Numbered from the stretch's first letter, positions 1-12,384 are shown. The stretch is DNA of 64,000 nucleotides from Geosiphon pyriformis (GCA_016748015.1 JAAOMT010000003.1:791187-855186); one strand, 5' to 3'. Translations and numbers: made by a program. The notes: generated by a model from the letters alone, not told the origin.

Positions 1-30
1 TAGCATAGCAATAATTTATAAAAAGAAAAA

Positions 31-172
31 AAAATGATTTACAAATAATAGCAAGCACTACTATGCAATAGCAGCAAGTACTATTTTTCAATAGCAGCAA
101 GTATTATCATACAAAGCAGCAAACAATATTTCACAATAGCAGCAAGCATTATTTAGAAATAATGGAAATAAA
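31..172. repeat. Short imperfect tandem repeat (AATAGCAGCAAG units)
   Basis: About five diverged units of 21-25 bp share the core AATAGCAGCAAG followed by a TATT-rich spacer. They sit at the left edge of the window in otherwise featureless AT-rich sequence. The origin is unknown; they could be part of an LTR or another transposon cut by the window edge. Confidence 0.5.
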
Positions 173-839
173 GTATTACAAGATGTTATTTTGTAAAACA
201 ATAATTATATATATATACAATAGTTTTTAATAATGAAAAATCAAACAGCTTTAACTCAAAGCAACAAATATCTAAATAAAATCTTATTCAAAAAGAATTA
301 ATAAAAATAATAAATTGAATTAACATTACAATTACGAGATTAACAATAGAATTTACATACTCTCTTTAGCAAATGAAACTATCATTTCATCTTTAAACTC
401 TTTGAAAGAATAATTCCTGATCAAGATTATTCATGTGGTTATTAATTAAATTAAAAAAGCTTTATTATATACTTAGAAAAATCGTAAAAAAACCATTAAT
501 ATTATATGTTTTTAAATTAGAGAAACACATCAAGCAATTGCAAAGATAGCTTCAAAGAAAACCCTAGACAATGAGTAGATTTCAGATTAGCCTCTAGAAA
601 GAAGTACACAACATATAAAGACAACTAGAATTAAAGAGAAGACTTATATCATAACATCAAGAAAAAATCTTCAGTATATTATTATTAATATTTTAACACA
701 TAAAATCAAAGAACTTACAAGACTGATTACAATTAAAACAGGATATCAACAATTAAAATATACCAAAAAAACCTTCTTGTAATAAAGCCTAAGCCTTAGT
801 TTTTTCATATTATTTTTGAATTTTTTTGGAATAAGTATA
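173..839. other. AT-rich sequence without recognisable gene
   Basis: No open frame of useful length and no recognisable domain on either strand. The stretch around 540-800 is slightly richer in C and G than its surroundings and may be an eroded transposon, but I could not assign it. Confidence 0.4.
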
Positions 840-2290
840 TTAAAAATATTTAATTTTTGTAAAATTAGATCTGCTTTAAAAAAAATAATTTGTTTGCTAT
901 TACTATTTTTACAGATAGTTTGATTAAAAATATTGGTATACTTTTTATTGTTAATAGTATTACAGCATATTTTTTTAATCTAAATAAAAAAGTAAAAATA
1001 AAAATTAATAATATTTTTTTTTAATTTTAGCTAAATTAAAAGCAATTGTCTTGGCTTTTAAGTATGTTTTTATTTTTTCCAATATTATAATTTGTTTAAA
1101 TAATTAGATAGTTTTGAATACTTGCAAATTTAAGTTAAGTTTAATAAAACCTGATTTTTGGAATAGTTGTTAAATAGAATATTATTATATTTTCAATAAA
1201 AAATTGCTGTTAATTAAATAAAAGTTAAATAATATTTTAATATCTTAAATAATAAGTGTATTGACAGTTTAATTAATTAAGTTTTTTGTTTAGATTTGGT
1301 ACTTTTTATTAATATATCAAAAAATTTTATAATAATTAATAAAAAAGCTATATTAAGCAATATTTAGTAAATGAATTTGTTCAAAAAATTTTATAAAAAA
1401 TTGGTCCAAATATTGAATTGATTAACTATTTTTATATAAAAAATATTAATTAAAAAACTATTGTTTTGGTTTAATAACTTGATTTGTATATAATTGCTAA
1501 CTATACTAGTAAGTTTTTAACTAGTTTGTAAACTTGTATTATAAAAATTTTATATTAGAAGTTTGCAGTAATAATTAAAAAGAAGTTTTATAACAGATTT
1601 TATTCTAGTGTTTTTTGTATATATTATAATAAAATTGAATTTTCTAATTATAAATTTATTTGTAAAACAGATTTTTTTTACTTATTATAAGCTTTTAATT
1701 ATTTATTTAAAATTCTAAAATTTTTTGATTAATGTTTATTTGTTTTCTTTAAATATTTTTTAGAATCTGTTTTTAAATATTTTAAATATTGATTTGTATT
1801 TTGTTATATATAAAAGTTTTGTATTTAAGTTATAGTTTAATAAAACTAAGTTGGTTTTTGGGTGTATTAAGCTAGTTATTTTCAGTATAATCAGTTTTGT
1901 ATAAGATCTAATTATTGATTACAGAAAATAAATTTAGATATTTAATATAAAATTTAAAATAGATATAAAAAAAGTAAATTTTGTTTATTAAAAATTCAGT
2001 TCTAATTAATATTTGAAAGCTTTTTAATTATTTATCAAAAAAATAGTTTTTTTGTTTAGTATAAAAAAAGATTTTGTGATTTGTTTTGAACACAGAATTT
2101 GATATATGTTTTTTACTAATGTGAATAAAATAATAAATATTATTATAACTATATAGTATTGTTTAAATTAACTGAATAGCTAATTATATATAAAAAATGC
2201 ATAAATTATGTCAAATTTTAAATTTAAAGTAATTATATTGTATTAAATAGTAATTTGATTATACTTATTAAATAAATAAATTTTAATTAT
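840..2290 (+). pseudogene. Decayed LINE copy A: 3' end of ORF2 (RNase H and tail)
   Basis: Conceptual translation on the plus strand follows the RNase H and C-terminal part of the LINE ORF2 at 2,453-3,916 almost residue by residue, with frequent stops. Landmarks are FTDS at about 910 (LINE: FTDGS), AKLKAIVLAF at about 1,035 (LINE: AELQAVALAL) and a NN-stop tripeptide where the LINE has DSQ. The similarity continues through the 3' UTR and ends near 2,280 at the same terminal motif as the minus-strand LINE (CTCATTAA, here CTTATTAA). Most differences are C-to-T or G-to-A. This is an old, non-functional copy in the opposite orientation, meeting the younger LINE tail to tail. Confidence 0.8.
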
Positions 2291-2306
2291 TAATTTTATA
2301 TATATA

Positions 2307-2316
2307 AAAATTATAT
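2307..2316. repeat. Candidate target-site duplication of the LINE (left copy)
   Basis: AAAATTATAT occurs here and again at 9,229-9,238. It directly abuts a run of T (2,316-2,324), which reads as the poly(A) end of the minus-strand LINE. The sequence is so AT-rich that a chance match is possible. Confidence 0.45.
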
Positions 2317-2452
2317 TTTTTTTTATTTAACCCATTTAATGAGTGCAGCTTAATCACTATCTAGTACATAGAACCAAACTAAGAGACTCAAACTAAACGC
2401 GACTCACGCACTTTCTACATGTGGCTAGCCACTCAGGCCAGCCAAGGCAACA

Positions 2453-5400
2453 CTACACATCTATAACTACCCACACACTGTCACTCAGACCAGAAAAGAA
2501 ACAATAAGGCTTCCGACGACCAAAGCTAACAGCAAAAGAATTGGCCAAACCAAGCAATCTCACAACACTGTCAGAAAAAACCGAAGACACACCACAAGGA
2601 AGCCCAGAAACAATACCAACATTACAGACCAGACCAGTCTTCTCCATCACCACCTGGTGGCTGGCTCTAGCTAACCATACTTTAGCACAATGTAATCCAA
2701 CAACGAACCTGACATAATCAACAATCCGAGCAATGACCACCTTTCTATCCTCAAAAACATCGCAAGCTTCCTCATACCACTCCTCCAGCACAAACCCTTT
2801 GCACACCAAAGTGTACAGCCCAATATCAATGGAACATTGAGACAAAACCTGCAACACAGCAGAAGCAGGGGAACCACCAGCCAAAGCTGACCAACAGGCA
2901 GAAGCCTCCGCCAAAATCTCATCACGAATGCCAAACTCATGAACACAAGTAAAAACGTGGTCAGAGAACTCCACCTCACCACAAAACAAACACAACACAC
3001 TAGGGTAGCACTTATTATACAACCTCTTCCTTACTGCCACCAGCAACCTCCTGTGTACAGCCTTCATGACATAAGTGCGAAGTGTTAAGGATGCGCAGCT
3101 AGTGAACTCAGCAAGCATATGAGAATCAGGATGCCACACCTTTGCCGTGACAACCCAGTCTATGCAACCAATCATCGCATCCGGAACTACATCACAACCA
3201 GGCCCAGCTTCCCAACGAGCACAACAAATTGATCGAAAAATATTCCTGACAAAATGACGGGCATTACCAAAAACAGCAACACCCTCAGCAACCAAAAAAT
3301 GTTCACACACATTGGCACAAAAGGAAAAGAGAGACCCAGAGGCAGCCCCAGCAGCCAAGTCAGCTCTCACATTACCAGGAATCCCAGAGTGTCCTTTCAT
3401 CTTAACCCAACTCACACTGAGATCTTTATCCCTGACCAAATTGAAAATATGACGCCTTTTCAGCCAGTATTGATTACGGAAATCAGGGGCAACCAAAAAC
3501 ATCTTAGACACACAAGCATCAATGGCAGCCTGGCTGTCAAGACATAACACCACATTACTTGAAAAAGGAACACACTCCAAAGCCAAAGCGACAGCCTGTA
3601 ACTCGGCCATAGTAGATGACAAAAGACCACGAACAGTGACACCAATGCTCTTATCCAAGACCGGAAAGTATGCAGCAGCACCACAGGTGACCTCAGCAGA
3701 GTCTGCATTCCTCAAAGACCCATCCGTGAAAACTTCAAAAAAGCCTGACCAAATGTCATGCAATCCATCTTTAACTGCAGAAAATTCCCCAGACCCCAAA
3801 ATGTCCAAACCAGGCTTTTCCACAAAGCCAACAGAACCAGAAAATAAGTAACCCTGACCTTTCAAAAACTCAGAAGAAACCACGAACCAGTGAGGCACAG
3901 GGCCACGCGGATCCAACCTCTTCCAATGACGAAAAGTTTTCTAATCTAACAAAACACCTTTCTTATCAAAAAGCCAATCACCAAAAGCAACACCAAAACG
4001 TTTAAGAGATTTGACCGAATCAAAATACAGAGACTTTCCAAGAACAAAGGACAACAGAAACTGACCAGGACTACAAAATGCAGTGGGGAGGTTGTTTACT
4101 AAAGTAAGCTCATTGCCCAAAAAGATCTTCACCATCCCAGCCAAAAAATTGTTTACTGGACTAACACGCAACCTGACTGGAAACTACAAAGAATCCAAAG
4201 GAGCCCAACCAAGAATCTGTAGATCCAAAAACCTATGTCTAAACAAATGCCCAAGAATGCCAAAGGCATTAGAGAACACCATCAAAGCAGCAACCTTCCC
4301 TTCTGACTGCACCTGCTCAAAAGGCTTTAGACCATACAATGAGGGGTGATGCAAAGCAGCGTCAAGAAAATCACGGGGGAGACAAGCCTTGAACCTAAGA
4401 CCCTTTCTAACCAAGGCATCCCACTTGCGACAAACATTAGATGAGACAAAACTGAACTGAGTGTGATAGCTAACAATAGGCTGCAAAACAGCCGACACTA
4501 GATAGGAGAATTGTTTGTCTGTAATAGCCTTCCTAAGCACAACATTGACGAAGAAACGTACATTCACATGAGCCTTGGCAACACTCAGCTTGGAGAGCCC
4601 TTCAGTTGACAGAAAAATACTCAGATACCGATGTGCTTCCCCTTTCTTGGCAATAGAAATTGGCTGACCACAAATGTTCAGTAAAGCAACTTTAACGCTC
4701 TGATTAATGGGAATAGCTACCGTCTTCTTACTATTGATAGAAATATCATTGATCACAAAAAATTCACTGGCAATGTTCAGAGCATATTGAGTAGAAGCCT
4801 GACAATTTCCAACCCAAATCGTATCATTGACAAATGCACCAGCCGAAAAATACAATGTTAAACCACCACTGCCCTCAATTCTGCTAGATTTTGAAACAAA
4901 CTTAGTATCAATCTGGTACCCACACAATTGTTCATGCCTTTTAACCTCACACAAAAGTGGATCGTAAAAGATTCTCCAAAGAAGTGGCAAAAAGATCTCA
5001 CCCTGGTCCAGCCCATCATGTACCTTATAACCACCAGACAAACCAAAGTTAGTCATCACCCTATTAACTCTATCCTCATGAATACCACCAAAAAACCTTA
5101 TGAACCTCTTACACATCTTGATACACTGCAAACTAGCTCTTAAATGATGCCACCCAACTGAATTGTAAGCTTTCCGCATATCTTGCAAGACCAACCATAA
5201 CTCTCTATCCTTCTCAATGGCATCCTCAATTACTGAACTGACAGCAAACACCAGAGATTGTGTTGACGTACCCTTCAGCACCGAAAAGTTGTCACCCTGA
5301 AGAACATTGAACTTGCTACAAGCCATTGAAATACGGTCAGACAGAATCTTGGAAAGAATCTTCCTGGCAGTCTCAATTAAAGCAATGGGCCGAGTGTTTG

Positions 5401-7138
5401 TAAGAACTCCATCCCAGTCATAAGGCTTAGGAATCATTGACATCCAAGCCCTTTTCCACAAAACAGGCACCACACCACTAGACAAACATTTATTAAACAG
5501 CACCAACAGGCACTCCAAAATCACCTCACCACCATGTTTCCATAACTTATTAGGAACACCAGACAACCCAGCAGTCTTGCCATCAGGAAGACCACCAACA
5601 ACAGAAAGTAACTCGCCCATGCTGATTGCACTCATAACACCTGAAAAAGCATCATCCTGAACATAGTCCAAAGGCGCGTACTGACGAGCCCAAAGATCAG
5701 GAAGCACTGACTGCACAGAGCGTTTCCTCGTCCACCCTTCCATTATTCCATCCACACTGGACTTCACCTCATCAGGCAACAAAACCAGATCATCATCAAC
5801 TACCAAGTGATCCAACACAATTTTGCGAAAAGGCTTTTCCAACACACTTCTGATCATACTACCCTTATCCGAACAGAAATTATCCATGCGCTTTTCAATC
5901 GCCTTCCTAACCGAAGCTTCCTCAGCCAACCTTGACTCAAACATTTTCAACCTCCTGTAATCTCTGCGAACCAATAACAAATGTCTAACAACAACATCAG
6001 ATTTAACACCCAAGCCAACCAAATCCTTGAAAGCACGAGCTTTCACGTCATCCAGAGTCAACCATTTACTCACAAGACGATCAGTGCCCAGCAAGTCACC
6101 AGAGCAAAATTTCTTGACAATCTTGGCCACCAACAATTTCAGACCAAAAAACCTAGAAGAATGCTTGTTTCTCAAACACTTGAATTCACTAAACCAATGC
6201 CTCGAAAATGTCACATCAGCAGAATCCACCACAGCTCCCACCAGAACTGCTCACATAGCATTCACATTACCACATATTTTGGCACCAGAGAACACCTCAC
6301 CCAAAGACAAAAGTTTAGCTGACGAAAGATCCTTAAACTTAGCCCATCCAACACAGTCAGCATTCCTGATTTTGAACTTCCAACAATCCTTATTCGCCTG
6401 CTTGCGCAAACTGTTCAATTGTACATTTAGAAACTCACCCAAACTGACTGAAACCACAACTGCCTTGTGATTGGTGTCAAAAAAATCCAAAACAGAGACA
6501 ACTTGATGACCAGCAACAGCAGAAGACAAATTACCACCAACAAAAATGTAATCAATTGTTTTCCCAACCCCTTTCGAATTGCTCCACGTATAAGAATTAG
6601 CCAAATGATAACCAACAAATGAATTAACCAAACCCAAACTCAAACAAAACTTGAAACTAGCACTTCTACCAGATCCATTCTCATTAAAGTCCCCACCCAA
6701 GACAACAAAATTGCTGGAGTTGACTGTCTTTGCAATGAGAGAGTTAACTTCAGAAGCCTGACCAAATCTAGCCCCAGAGGAGACACCAGCATACAACCCC
6801 AAAACAGTAACTGAGAGCTTGCCCTTAAACAGGAGCCGAACAGAAATAACCCGACCAGAAATCTCTTCCACCTTAGATACATGATGGGCCAAAGAAGTGT
6901 TCATAACAATCACAACCTCAGCACCCATGAAACCCTTATCCAAGCCAGAAGAAAATATTCGCACTCCATTAAATTTATCCTTTATCCACGGCCCAGAAGA
7001 GAACCTCAACTTAATCTCAGTGATAAAAGAAATCATATTTCCCGAGCTCACATGCCAATAAATAACATCTGCTTGCTTCGCAAGAACATTGATACCCTGA
7101 ACGTTGCACGTAGCAAATTTCCAAACCAAACTACTCAT
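2453..7138 (-). pseudogene. LINE ORF2: endonuclease, reverse transcriptase, RNase H, with three in-frame stops
   Basis: One reading frame runs from the ATG at 7,138 to the TAG at 2,453, about 1,561 codons, broken only by TGA at 6,253-6,251, TAG at 4,186-4,184 and TAG at 3,943-3,941. Each stop is one transition away from CGA/CAG or TGG. The first 250 residues are an APE-type endonuclease: KFATCNVQG, TEIK, GGDFNE, IDYIFV and TNHKAV, where the family has D before the H. The reverse transcriptase follows (IPKPYDW, RPIAL, QDMRKAYNSVGW), but the FADD box reads FVND. RNase H has intact acidic residues in FTDGS, AELQA, CLDSQ and in the RADL motif. This is a recently killed copy; read-through of all three stops is unlikely. 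Confidence 0.9.
7135..7138 (-). promoter_or_regulatory. ATGA stop-start overlap coupling LINE ORF1 and ORF2
   Basis: ORF1 ends in CAATGA and ORF2 begins at the ATG inside it, a -1 overlap of four bases. Such overlaps are known to support translational reinitiation in some LINEs (UAAUG in silkworm SART1). That ORF2 is made this way here is inference. Confidence 0.6.
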
Positions 7139-9090
7139 TGAGATGGAGGAAAAGCCAACGAACCCAATCCAGAATGTAGATGATCCAATCTATCCAAGAC
7201 CGAGCGAACTGAAGTCTTAAGAGCCATCATATTCGACTCCAAACCACCAACCTTGGCAGTCAAAACCTTAGAACTGCTCGGACTGAAATCAACAACTGAC
7301 CCACCAACATTGGGAGAAAAAGAGGCAGATGACAACAATGTGCTATCCAAATCCAAACCTGAGTCCATATCTGAAACAACAGCAGTTGGAGACACCAAAG
7401 GAAGAGCTGAGAGAGAAGGTGCCAATGGCACCAAGTCGACAAAACTTAATTTCTTTAAAATGAGTGAGACTTGGTCCGCGAGAATTTCCACGGAGCGTTC
7501 CAGCACAGCTAGGCGACCACCTAGATCAGCGGCACCAGATGAGGAGGAATCTATTGAGAAAGCCTTCAAACCAGAGACCAAACTGATACCAGGAGCACCC
7601 GAAGAGACAACACGAGAGGGAGAACGGCCTGCCACTTGGGCCCACGTCTTTCCACCAAAAAAAACTGGATGAGCGACAGGGGCCGACTTCCTCATATATA
7701 TCCCAGCTAAACAAACCCGATCTTGCTCAGAAACCACCCTCCTTTCTCGAACACCAGAATACTCACCTAAGGAACAGTTGACCGAAACATGACCGAATTG
7801 TTTACAACAAGCACAACTGGCCAAAGAAAGACCAGCCCAATGCAAACTCACATTTCTGAAAACTGGAATGGTACCAATAGCAGCCAACTTGGATGCCTCA
7901 TCACCAAAACAAATTACAGCACATCTATCATGAACATATGAACTAGGGTTACGGCCGATATAACAAGTCTTCCCACCATATGATTCCAACAAACTAGAGA
8001 GATCATAAGCATTGGTGCCAACTGGAAGAGTATAGAGCAAAGCCCGATGCTGATCTCTCAATACCCACATTTGTTTATCAATATTCGCCTTTGCCACGCG
8101 GACAGAATCCTTTCCCATGAGCACAGACCATCTAGCTGCGACCAAATCAGCCATCTCAGATGATTCATATTCCACCAGGGCCTTTTGCCAAAGACCAATA
8201 AGCTGCATTTTAATTGAAACAATCTTGCCAAACTTGGAGAACACTGCCTCAATTGCCGATTTGAGAAGATCTACTGGGATTTTCTTGATGATCACCTCCC
8301 GATCCGAATGGCTGTTTACTTTTCTTAGATCATCATTTACCAAAATTTTTTCACTGATCGCCATTTCCCTTGCCTTAATCAAACTCTTTTCAGATGTAAA
8401 TGATGACCTAATTATTCCAGAAAATTTTGAGGGAGTCGAAGCCCCCCCAAAACCATCAACTTGATAAAAAATTTTTTTCACACAAATCAACTTATCACCA
8501 ATAGTTTTGCCAAGAACGGCAGATAACTCAATATCCAATGCAAATGATTTCGACAAATTAAAACTCCGTTTCTCCGGAGCACGTGATCCGACTGGAGGGA
8601 GGCGATTGGACCCACAAAATTTAGGACTCGGAAGAGGCAAAGTGTCTTCACCATCACTTATTACATTGAAAGAGAGAGGTGGCAACTTATTGTTCAGAAC
8701 ATAGGTGTGGGTACGCGTCTTCCTTGGCATGGCATTGTTCATGTCATCGTCCAAACCTGAAACATCCGACTCTGCATAGCTAGTTTCCTCAGCGACAATG
8801 TTTTCCAAGTTATCCAAGTCTGAGACGCCACTTACACTGTCCACTTCACTGTTGACCTCACTAGCCCATGATTGACCAATGTTAGGTCCATCACCACTTT
8901 CATCCATAACGTTCGAGACACCAGCAGACAACTCCACCAAATCGTCAACCGCCACAGGTTTCTTCAGCTTCTTATAGGATGCACCGTGAGATTGAGGACC
9001 AACCGAACGCTTATTTTTGACACCAGACCGGGTTCCCAACCCAGCCGAAACGGACCCAGAACCACCAGCAGCAAAGCCCACCGGTTCCAT
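7135..9090 (-). CDS. LINE ORF1 protein (RRM-like domain and CCHC zinc knuckle)
   Basis: This 651-aa open frame has no internal stop. ORF1 proteins of two-ORF LINEs bind the element RNA and form the cytoplasmic particle. The N-terminal 200 residues are polar and probably disordered. Residues about 262-330 look like an RNA-recognition motif (start REVIIKKIP, later QKALVEYES). A zinc knuckle, CACCKQFGHVSVNC, fits C-x2-C-x4-H-x4-C at about residues 425-438. The C-terminal 110 residues carry heptad-like leucines that could oligomerise. The ATG at 9,090 is the first in frame. The stop TGA shares bases with the ORF2 ATG (ATGA, 7,138-7,135). ORF1 being open while ORF2 is broken may be chance. Confidence 0.88.
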   Translation of the reverse strand: MEPVGFAAGGSGSVSAGLGTRSGVKNKRSVGPQSHGASYKKLKKPVAVDDLVELSAGVSNVMDESGDGPNIGQSWASEVNSEVDSVSGVSDLDNLENIVAEETSYAESDVSGLDDDMNNAMPRKTRTHTYVLNNKLPPLSFNVISDGEDTLPLPSPKFCGSNRLPPVGSRAPEKRSFNLSKSFALDIELSAVLGKTIGDKLICVKKIFYQVDGFGGASTPSKFSGIIRSSFTSEKSLIKAREMAISEKILVNDDLRKVNSHSDREVIIKKIPVDLLKSAIEAVFSKFGKIVSIKMQLIGLWQKALVEYESSEMADLVAARWSVLMGKDSVRVAKANIDKQMWVLRDQHRALLYTLPVGTNAYDLSSLLESYGGKTCYIGRNPSSYVHDRCAVICFGDEASKLAAIGTIPVFRNVSLHWAGLSLASCACCKQFGHVSVNCSLGEYSGVRERRVVSEQDRVCLAGIYMRKSAPVAHPVFFGGKTWAQVAGRSPSRVVSSGAPGISLVSGLKAFSIDSSSSGAADLGGRLAVLERSVEILADQVSLILKKLSFVDLVPLAPSLSALPLVSPTAVVSDMDSGLDLDSTLLSSASFSPNVGGSVVDFSPSSSKVLTAKVGGLESNMMALKTSVRSVLDRLDHLHSGLGSLAFPPSQ

Positions 9091-9238
9091 AGCTACAAAA
9101 AGGGGAATATCTGAAGAAATAACTGGAGAAAGTTGAAAGGGAAAGGGAAAAGGAAAGCTATTTCAATGACGACTCAATGCTCTCGTTGTGACTGGGGGAT
9201 CAACAAAAGAAAAAGTTTTTTTAATAATAAAATTATAT

Positions 9239-10439
9239 GTAATTATAAATATTTTAAAAAATAAAGTTTTTCTTAATTTATTAGTAAAAAACTTTTAAAA
9301 AAACTTAAAATATATTGTAAATTTGTTTTTATTATTTTTAAACAAATAAATTTATAAAATATTTTATAAAATACTTTGTAAATTTTAATAAAAATTAATA
9401 AAATAACAAATTTATAAAACAAAGTTTTATTTTTAACAATTTTTGATTATTAAATTATATTATAAGTAATTTATTTAAGTAAAATAACATAATTTTTAAT
9501 GTTTAATTTACATAATATTAGTTTTTAAAATTGTTTAAATTAGAAAAATTTTTGACTTTTTTATTAAAAATTTTATTTATTGGGTTTTTTTATAAAAAAC
9601 AAAAATATTAAAGCTTTTAATTATTAAAATTGCTAATATTAGTTTTTTTAAATAAGTAATAATATTTACTTTTATCTGTAATTTGTTTATAAAATATAAT
9701 ATTGTTTTTTATTTTTTTAGTAATCCATAATTTTTTATAAAATTAACTTTTTAGAATATACTTTTTTTATTAAACTATTATAATATTAAATTATTTATTA
9801 TAATAATTAAATTATCAAAGTATTATTTGTATTATTTTTGACTATTTTTAAATTAATTATAAATTTTTAAATAAAAAAATAAAATAAAAAATTAAAGAAA
9901 TAAAAATTTTAAAAGCATTATACTAATTATATCTAACTTGAATATAAAATCAAAAAATTTTAATAAAAAAATTTGGAATTTTAATTTATATATATATAAG
10001 TTTTAATAATAATTTTATTAAATTAAAAAACTAATAGAATCAAATTTGCTTATTTTAATTAAGTTTTAAATATTAATATAAAAGAAAATATATTTTTTAA
10101 ACTAAAATTATATATATATATTTTTTAATTATATAAATTAGTTTTAAAAGCTTATTATTTTTATTATTTTTTTATATTATTTAGTTTTTGTTAATTATAA
10201 TTTGTTATTTTATATTATTTTGTATTATTTTATGATATTTAATATTATTGCTAATTATTATTAATTATTTTGTATTATTGTGTACTATTTTATATTATTG
10301 TATATTATTATTAAAAAACTTCTTTTTTTTTTATATTCAAAATTTCTTAAAGAACACAATTTCTCAAAAAAAAAGTTTTTTATTTTGTTATTTTTTTTCA
10401 ATATTTTTTTAATCAATAATCTCTTTATTATAAACTTAA
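9239..10439. other. Extremely AT-rich stretch without gene
   Basis: About 1.2 kb in which C and G are rare, with no open frame of coding character. It lies upstream of the decayed ORF1 of LINE copy B and may be its mutated 5' UTR, but no sequence match supports that firmly. Confidence 0.4.
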
Positions 10440-12384
10440 AAACTGTCTTAAATAATAATATGTCTAAGAAAAAGATACTTAAAAAAGCTTTTTATGGTTC
10501 TGCTAATAGTTTTTTATCTTAAAAAAAAAGAGTTATTTTTAGTAATATTAAATATTCTAATAATAAAAAAAATATTTTTTTAGTTAAAACTAATTTTAGT
10601 AATAATATGTATTTGAATATAAATAGTAATTCTAATAATAGTAAAAACAATAATTTAATGACTAGTATTTATAATAGGTCTCTTCTTAATTTAACTGCTA
10701 TTATTTTTAAAACCAAAAAAATGGTTTTTAATATAGTTTGTGGCTTTTCTTTTGGTTTTTTTGATTTTAATATAGAAAAAAAAGTTGGATTTCTTCTGTC
10801 TTTTCTTAATATTTTATTAAACAGAAAGTAAATTGATTCCAAAATAATAAAAATCCTAGTAAAAATATTTGTTAAGAAATCTTTTGTTTTAAATATTAAT
10901 TTCTTAACAATAAAAAGCAAATTAGCAATAGCAAAAACTTAGCTCATTAGAAAAAAATTTTTATTAATCAATAGATTTGGAAAAGCTATTACTTTTTTAA
11001 AATTTGAAGAAATAATTAGATCTATGTTTATATTGAAAAAAAAACATAAATAAGATCATATTATTGGTTCAAAAAAAAGGTATTATTATAAACAACAATA
11101 TTAAGAAACAAAAAATTGGGTCAAATTAAACTGTGGTAATCAAAAAAATTCTCATGAATATACTTAAAAAAATAATTGTTATTGCAGTTTTTGTATTTGA
11201 TCAAATTATATTAATCTATTTACAATCAATTAAGCTGTGACAAAAGACTGTAATTGGAATTTGCCAAATCAAGTCAAACTTATTTATTGGTGACAAAATA
11301 GTTATTTTTAATTTAAAAAAATTTAGTGTATATAATAAAAACTATAAAAGATTGAAATATTTGAATGTCAAAAGATTAGTTTAGAACACTTCTGTTTATT
11401 TTGCCTATAAGAACAACTACTCATAATCTTGGTAATTTGTTAGAAAAAACTAGTAAGAAAACTTGTATTATTAACCAATTATTTAAGACTAGCAATAGAG
11501 TTTATTGTACAATAATTGGCTTTAAATCAAAAGAGAAATTAGAGTTAGTCTTTTATATAAAACTTATTTTGGATAATGTTAAGCTCTTTTAAGCTAGAAT
11601 AAATCTAGTTTATTATAAAAAATATAAATACATTGAGCATTTTGCTCTATGATGTAATATATTAAATGTTTCTGTACCTCTGTTTTCAAAGATATTTAAA
11701 AAGTTAATTTTAAGTAGAAACTGTCTTTTACTTACAAAATTGTATATTAAAAAGAACATTTTTATTTTTTCCCTACTGTTTTTGATAACAAATCATAAGT
11801 TTAAGTGATTTTATTGATATTTGTTTTTAATAATATTTTTTCAAGTTTTGGTTTGAAATTATCTCTCTTAGGTACTCTATATTTGAATAAAATTTTACTT
11901 GCTTTATAGAATAAATTTTTTATTAATGCTTACTTGGTCTCTTTGAAGCAGTTTTTAGAATTTTTTGCTAATTAAGTATTTAGTATAGTGCAAAAACTAA
12001 GTGGTGTAGATTTAATTTTTTTGGTTTCTGCTTTTTATTCTCTTTTGTCAACTATTATTATGCTTTTGAATTCAAATTTAAATACAAATATGATTTTGAA
12101 TATTTTGCAGATGTCTCTTTTTTGTTTAGTTGTAATTATTAAAAGTTCAGAATTAGGATTAAGCAGCTTAAAAGTTTTGACTACTAAGATGGGTAAATTA
12201 AAATCAAAGATGATTGCTCTTGAAGTCTCTATTAATTCAATTTTAAAGAAGTTAAATCAACTATATATTAGTTTGAACTTCTTGATAGTTTTTTATCTTA
12301 ATAATTGATCTTATATAGAAAATTGCTATATGTAATATTAAAAACATAAACAATTTTACAAAACAAAAAAATATTGTTAGGTGG
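10440..12384 (+). pseudogene. Decayed LINE copy B, part 1: ORF1 and start of endonuclease
   Basis: Plus-strand translation gives a stop-ridden ORF1 similar to the intact one. The piece at 11,988-12,308 (start MQKLSGVDLIF) aligns to the ORF1 C-terminus (KKLSFVDLVP) through the VLTxKxGxLxSxM motif. Immediately after it, 12,314-12,384 reads KIAICNIKNIN, matching KFATCNVQGIN at the start of the endonuclease, so ORF1 and ORF2 were adjacent here too. The region 10,840-10,940 preserves a KKSFVLNIN segment equivalent to SKSFALDIE of the intact ORF1. The copy is cut at 12,384 by a solo LTR. Composition is extremely AT-rich through transitions. Confidence 0.82.

Larger units (their letters stand above)
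2317..9228 (-). mobile_element. Near-complete non-LTR retrotransposon (LINE), two ORFs
   Basis: Read on the minus strand this is a 6.9 kb LINE: 5' UTR from about 9,225, ORF1 (9,090-7,135) with an RRM-like domain and a CCHC knuckle, ORF2 (7,138-2,453) with AP-type endonuclease, reverse transcriptase and RNase H, then a short 3' UTR and an A-rich tail. Its GC content is clearly higher than that of all surrounding repeats, so it is the youngest insertion here. ORF2 contains three in-frame stops and several altered catalytic residues, so the copy is probably not autonomous. Ends are set by a candidate 10-bp duplication and are tentative; the element itself is certain. The domain layout (APE endonuclease, C-terminal RNase H, two ORFs) fits Tad/I/Jockey-like LINEs. 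Confidence 0.93.

Noticed and set aside
31-172. Possible CRISPR-like array
   Set aside because: Units are short, diverged and have no constant spacer length. The window is eukaryotic.
6241-6253. Separate ORF beginning after the TGA in LINE ORF2
   Set aside because: The frame is the same before and after the stop, and the next in-frame codon used as a start would be GTG. It is one ORF2 with a nonsense mutation.
3254-9114. Plus-strand frames of 60-147 codons inside the LINE
   Set aside because: Antisense or shifted shadows of ORF1 and ORF2, which carry clear domains on the minus strand.
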